From Deltaproteobacteria bacterium (GTDB lineage: Bacteria > Desulfobacterota > Dissulfuribacteria > Dissulfuribacterales > UBA3076): 9,723 bases of DNA. Below are positions 7,370 through 9,723 of this stretch, piece after piece. The notes beneath the pieces were generated by a model, which saw nothing but the letters and a program-made list of their open reading frames with translations, was not told where the DNA came from and did not search any database. The stretch's first letter is position 1; each line of letters opens with the position of its first letter. The stretch spans positions 1 through 9,723 of the forward strand of contig JAGGRV010000283.1 of assembly GCA_021159445.1 (NCBI GenBank), read 5' to 3'. A program made the position numbers and the translations under genes.

Positions 7370-7493
7370 GTTAAAATAGCAGGAAAAGTAACCGATGATT
7401 AAAAAAACAGTGAAATTAACTCATGGAAACAATTTATATGGAAGAACAAGCAACTGGATTTTTTCGAAAAATTGTGCAACAAACCCCGGCTTT

Positions 7494-7760
7494 TTATTTA
7501 TTCCTGACTTTACTGCAATATATGCCACACAGAAGGGGAGAATAAGCGCCGGCACAAGGACAATTTGTAAAAGGACAGGTACGCTCTTTTTGACCATCTA
7601 TCCAGAAGGTGGCATGTTTGCAAAAACTGTAGATATTTCCAGGAAGAACGGGCTCAAAGTCTGAACAAATTTCTTCGGATGATTCTTGGAATTGACTGGT
7701 AAAAGCAAGGGCCGTATTCAATTCTCCCTTGCCATCATTATTAATCACTTTCCCTTGCAC
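7494..7760 (-). CDS. Possible small Cys-rich protein, unknown function
   Basis: This 88-codon frame runs from a GTG at 7760 to a TAA at 7494. The second half is unusual: Cys47-x-His49, then Cys62, Cys67, Cys69, Cys78 and Cys82 (C-x-H-x12-C-x4-C-x-C-x8-C-x3-C), with the stretches GQKERTCPFTNCPCAGAY and LLCGIYCS. A further Cys lies at 32. The spacing suggests a metal-binding or disulfide-stabilised fold. There is no obvious membrane segment or signal peptide. Start choice is uncertain: the GTG has GAG directly against it, and a second GTG (codon 5) and a TTG (codon 14) have AAGGG or AGGGAG nearby. An overlapping plus-strand frame (7395-7664) looks like its shadow, with Thr and Ala where this one has Cys. 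After the TAA the same frame continues 19 codons with three more cysteines. I recognise no family. Confidence 0.42.
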   Translation of the reverse strand: MQGKVINNDGKGELNTALAFTSQFQESSEEICSDFEPVLPGNIYSFCKHATFWIDGQKERTCPFTNCPCAGAYSPLLCGIYCSKVRNK

Positions 7761-7852
7761 CTCAAACTTTAAGTATTAAGCTCGCAACGTATTTGCAACA
7801 AATGCCTTTTTCTTAAATAACATGCAAGAATTGTTCCGGGCATTTAATCATT

Positions 7853-7879
7853 AATAGGTACTACAAAGCCGTACCTATT
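7853..7879. repeat. Perfect 9-9-9 inverted repeat in the divergent gap
   Basis: AATAGGTAC, a 9-nt spacer (TACAAAGCC) and GTACCTATT form an exact dyad with 9-bp arms. No T tract follows on either strand. It lies about 90 bp upstream of the Cys-rich ORF start and about 270 bp upstream of the aminopeptidase start. The arm-to-arm distance suits a dimeric regulator bound about two helical turns apart, and it could also fold as an RNA hairpin. Which one applies is unknown. Confidence 0.7.
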
Positions 7880-8107
7880 TCCTCGAAAAAGAGATATAAG
7901 AGAAACATGTTGCTATTGCAAGGTTTTTTTCTTTACATTGTGGAAAAGTTTTTCTCAAATGAAGGAACAAATAACGAACACGTGAACAGGTATCCAAAAG
8001 GGCGGTATTTTTCTTCCTTTTTAACGTATCTTTCCCGATTTTGATAGCTGATTTTAGATTTTTGGAGTAAAAATTTCTTGAACATTAGATAAAGTAAATA
8101 TTAATTC

Positions 8108-8116
8108 TGTTACAAT
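8108..8116 (+). promoter_or_regulatory. Extended -10 promoter candidate for map
   Basis: TGTTACAAT combines the extended -10 TG dinucleotide with TACAAT, five of six matches to TATAAT. Transcription would begin near 8123, leaving a leader of about 30 nt before the GTG at 8153. No good -35 hexamer is found at 17 nt spacing, which extended -10 promoters can tolerate. The surrounding DNA is AT-rich, so chance matches are easy. Confidence 0.35.
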
Positions 8117-8152
8117 TTAAGAAAACCGGTTCAATTATTTGGGTATAACAAC

Positions 8153-9046
8153 GTGATACTGAAAAACAAGAATGACAAGGTAGGTCGAAATGATCCGTGC
8201 CCATGCGGGAGCGGGCTGAAGTATAAAAAATGTTGTCTTCTCAAGACGGGCTCAAAACACAGTGATCTCAAAAAGCTATATTTACAGAAGTATGGAATTC
8301 GACTCAAGAAAAAGGAAGATATCGAAGGCATCCGGAAGGCTGGAAAGCTGGTTCTGGAACTCCTGCGATTGGTGAAGCATGAGATTAGGCCGGGAATAAT
8401 CACCGATGATATTAACACGCTGGTTCATGAATTCACCATTAAAAATAATGCCATCTCAGCGCCTCTGAATTACAGGGGTTTTCCAAAAAGCGTTTGTGTT
8501 TCGGTAAATGAAGTTGTCTGTCACGGAATCCCCGGCAAACGGATATTAAAGGATGGGGATATTGTGAATGTGGACGTAACTCCCATCTTGAATGGATATT
8601 ATGCCGATGCAAACCAGACTTTTTTCGTGGGATCGCCCAGTTCCGAGGCCCGAAAAATTGTCAGGGTTGCCCGCGAGAGTCTAAAGGCCGGCATGTCCAT
8701 GGTGCGCCCAGGAAATACAATAGGAGATATTGGATGGGCCATACAGAAATATGCTGAAGGGGAAGGGTGCTCAGTAGTCAGAGAATTTGTTGGTCATGGT
8801 GTTGGGTTTGAATTCCATGAACATCCAGAGGTCCCCCATTATGGTCTAAAAGGGAAGGGTATAGGCCTCGTTCCTGGCATGGTCTTTACAATTGAACCCA
8901 TGATAAATCTGGGAAGAAAAAATATTCTGATATTGGAAGATAGATGGACAGTAGTAACCGCGGATGGATCGCTTTCTGCTCAATTTGAACAAACACTTAC
9001 TGTTACTGAAAATGGTTATGAGAGCTTAACACCTTTTGATCTGTAA
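8153..9046 (+). CDS. map: Type I methionine aminopeptidase with N-terminal SEC-C zinc motif
   Basis: This enzyme removes the initiator Met from nascent proteins in the cytoplasm. Of 297 residues, the first 30 form a SEC-C motif, GRNDPCPCGSG to KYKKCC, with Cys16, Cys18, Cys27 and Cys28. A basic linker (about 31-55) leads to the peptidase fold. The metal ligands of the family are all visible: Asp141 (NVDVTP), Asp152 (YYADANQTF), His215 (FVGHGVG), Glu248 (FTIEPM) and Glu279 (QFEQT). The substrate-site histidines are His124 (VCHGIPG) and His222 (FHEHP). Core Map proteins are about 250-265 residues, so the extra length is the N-terminal zinc module, also known in chlamydial and some other bacterial Map proteins. 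The GTG at 8153 is the only reasonable start that keeps the zinc motif. GGGT lies eight bases upstream. It stands alone, in more AT-rich DNA than the argS-argJ run. Confidence 0.95.
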   Translation: MILKNKNDKVGRNDPCPCGSGLKYKKCCLLKTGSKHSDLKKLYLQKYGIRLKKKEDIEGIRKAGKLVLELLRLVKHEIRPGIITDDINTLVHEFTIKNNAISAPLNYRGFPKSVCVSVNEVVCHGIPGKRILKDGDIVNVDVTPILNGYYADANQTFFVGSPSSEARKIVRVARESLKAGMSMVRPGNTIGDIGWAIQKYAEGEGCSVVREFVGHGVGFEFHEHPEVPHYGLKGKGIGLVPGMVFTIEPMINLGRKNILILEDRWTVVTADGSLSAQFEQTLTVTENGYESLTPFDL

Positions 9047-9094
9047 ACCAGACCCGCGATTGTCACCAGAAGTCATGCGGCTCAATTGACAAAT

Positions 9095-9144
9095 TTAGCT
9101 CATAGCTGGTAGCCATGAACCCTGAGCTACCAGCCATGAGCTAA
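9095..9144. repeat. Long near-perfect hairpin between convergent genes
   Basis: Two 19-nt arms (9095-9113 and 9126-9144) match at 18 of 19 positions around a 12-nt loop. The 5' arm reads TTAGCTCATAGCTGGTAGC. The arms also contain short internal echoes of AGCTCAT, GCTGGTAGC and CATGAGCT, and the loop begins and ends with CATGA- and TGA-like bases. It lies 48 nt after the map stop and about 130 nt from the stop of the opposing small gene. No T tract follows. It looks like a dispersed REP-type palindrome or an mRNA-stabilising or terminating structure shared by both convergent transcripts. Confidence 0.8.
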
Positions 9145-9274
9145 TCTGTGAATAATTTTGAATACAAGAAACTCGAAGTTATGAAATGATCTCTTGTCTG
9201 GGAATTATTACATGTAAAGACCTTAAGTAGATCTGTTGTCCTAAAAAAAACTCTTTCAAAAAAATTTCCTGTAT

Positions 9275-9595
9275 TTACATGGTTGTTCGAATGCTCTTGC
9301 CTGCAAGAGGATTGTAGAGCTTGGTTATTGCAACCTTCATAACATCCAAAGTACCCATTTCCGCTATAATACCCATCAAGGTATTTTCTGCATCTTCAGG
9401 AAGTACACAGGCATCTGAAGAGTCGAATGCTAAGTCCTTGAAGCCTTTACAGAGTTTCTTTTTGTCTTTCTTGGTCATTCCCACCTGAATTGCCTTTTTG
9501 CCGTCAATTTCCTGAACTTGATCGGCCAATCCGGCAGCTTCAATCTTTTTAAGTTTTTCATCATCCATCAAGACATTGATATAGAAATCAGCCAT
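9275..9595 (-). CDS. Small acidic/lysine-rich protein of unknown function
   Basis: The 106-residue product begins MADFYINVLMDDEKLKKIEA and has no signal peptide or membrane segment, so it is probably cytoplasmic. Residues 1-40 suggest a small alpha/beta unit. A lysine cluster, TKKDKKKLCKGFKDL, lies at 41-55. A Cys/Pro-containing turn (DACVLPEDAE, 61-70) and a helix MGIIAEMGTLDVMKVAITKLY (74-94) follow, and the basic end is GKSIRTTM. There are two cysteines, at 49 and 63. The ATG at 9595 is chosen because AGGAGG (9602-9607) lies exactly six bases upstream; a TTG at 9601 would overlap that site. With its promoter this gene seems built for strong expression. I do not recognise the family and propose no function. 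Two T tracts (9242-9269 region, minus strand) follow the stop without a clear GC stem. Confidence 0.85.
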   Translation of the reverse strand: MADFYINVLMDDEKLKKIEAAGLADQVQEIDGKKAIQVGMTKKDKKKLCKGFKDLAFDSSDACVLPEDAENTLMGIIAEMGTLDVMKVAITKLYNPLAGKSIRTTM

Positions 9596-9601
9596 AAACA
9601 A

Positions 9602-9607
9602 CCTCCT
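9602..9607 (-). promoter_or_regulatory. Consensus Shine-Dalgarno site of the 106-aa gene
   Basis: AGGAGG on the minus strand is a full consensus ribosome-binding site, six bases before the ATG at 9595. It decides that start over the TTG at 9601. It is the strongest ribosome site I see in the window. Confidence 0.85.
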
Positions 9608-9666
9608 CTTAATAAGTTACTTGGGATATAATTTTTGGGCAAAAATCGCCATATATACAGCGAATT

Positions 9667-9695
9667 TTTATATCATGACACCTGTTTTGTGTCAA
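9667..9695 (-). promoter_or_regulatory. Strong sigma70-type promoter of the 106-aa gene
   Basis: On the minus strand TTGACA (9690-9695) is a perfect -35 box. It is followed by exactly 17 bp and TATAAA (9667-9672), a five-of-six -10 box. Transcription should begin near 9660, giving a leader of about 65 nt. That leader is AT-rich and contains ATTTTTG-GG-CAAAAAT as an inverted repeat (seen on the plus strand around 9631-9646), which could form a weak hairpin. Confidence 0.8.
9676..9694. promoter_or_regulatory. Operator-like dyad over the -35 box
   Basis: TGACAC, 7 nt and GTGTCA form an exact 6-bp-arm inverted repeat, 19 bp in total. It covers nearly all of the -35 hexamer and most of the spacer of the 106-aa gene promoter. 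A dimeric repressor bound here would block RNA polymerase. Part of the symmetry is forced by the TTGACA box itself, so chance is possible. Confidence 0.45.
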
Positions 9696-9723
9696 GAAGC
9701 TTGCCGGTTTTTGGGTATTACAA

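Larger units (their letters stand above)
7761..8152. other. AT-rich divergent intergenic region
   Basis: This 392-bp stretch separates the Cys-rich ORF (minus) from the methionine aminopeptidase gene (plus). It is visibly AT-rich with many homopolymer runs and contains no convincing ORF or tRNA. It holds one perfect inverted repeat (7853-7879) and one extended -10 promoter candidate (8108-8116), listed separately. Nothing else in it is interpretable by eye. Confidence 0.6.

Noticed and set aside
7395..7664. 89-codon plus-strand frame starting at an ATG with AGGA upstream
   Set aside because: It overlaps the Cys-rich minus-strand frame, and its many Thr and Ala residues are what the Cys codons of the other strand produce. 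Neither frame is certain, but the minus-strand one looks more protein-like.
7761..8152. Possible small RNA or tRNA in the AT-rich gap
   Set aside because: No cloverleaf, no conserved TTCGA-type loop with matching arms, and no promoter-hairpin-T-tract combination was found.
9208..9217. 10-bp palindrome TTACATGTAA
   Set aside because: It is short and AT-rich in an AT-rich gap, so it is expected by chance.

Overview
This window looks like chromosomal DNA from a Desulfobacterota (deltaproteobacterial) organism. Three things suggest this: the short COG1246-type N-acetylglutamate synthase with its C-terminal Cys cluster, the gene order argS - SPOR protein - short argA - secA - argJ, and the mixed codon use. 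This assignment is inferred from gene content; no database search was possible.

Layout. Positions 1-582 (+) hold the 3' end of a gene for an unrecognised, probably exported Cys-containing protein. A convergent gap of 116 bp follows (583-698), with a perfect 26-bp palindrome and a GC-rich tail. Positions 699-7227 (-) are a compact five-gene run, read right to left: argS, a membrane-anchored SPOR protein, a short GNAT-type argA, secA and argJ. Spacing is tight: 55 nt between argS and the SPOR gene, 6 nt between that gene and argA, 4 nt between argA and secA, and an ATGA stop/start overlap between secA and argJ. Upstream of argS (7228-7493) is an AT-rich leader with a candidate bidirectional terminator and a possible 19-codon ORF. 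Positions 7494-7760 (-) may encode a small Cys-rich protein. An AT-rich divergent gap (7761-8152) with a perfect 9-9-9 inverted repeat separates it from a type I methionine aminopeptidase gene (8153-9046, +), whose product has an N-terminal SEC-C zinc motif. A second convergent gap (9047-9274) carries a long, nearly perfect hairpin. The last gene (9275-9595, -) encodes a 106-aa protein of unknown function. It has an excellent sigma70-type promoter, an operator-like dyad over its -35 box and a consensus Shine-Dalgarno sequence.

How the genes fit together. The minus-strand run mixes arginine metabolism with protein export. ArgA and ArgJ both act on N-acetylglutamate or ornithine intermediates, ArgRS consumes arginine, and SecA drives preprotein translocation. 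The same SEC-C zinc motif occurs at the C-terminus of SecA and the N-terminus of the methionine aminopeptidase, and both proteins act on nascent or newly made chains. I see no CRISPR array, tRNA, rRNA, insertion sequence or phage gene. No clearly new multi-gene system is evident. The least explained parts are the Cys-rich ORF, the well-expressed-looking 106-aa protein, the truncated exported protein and the palindromes at the gene junctions.
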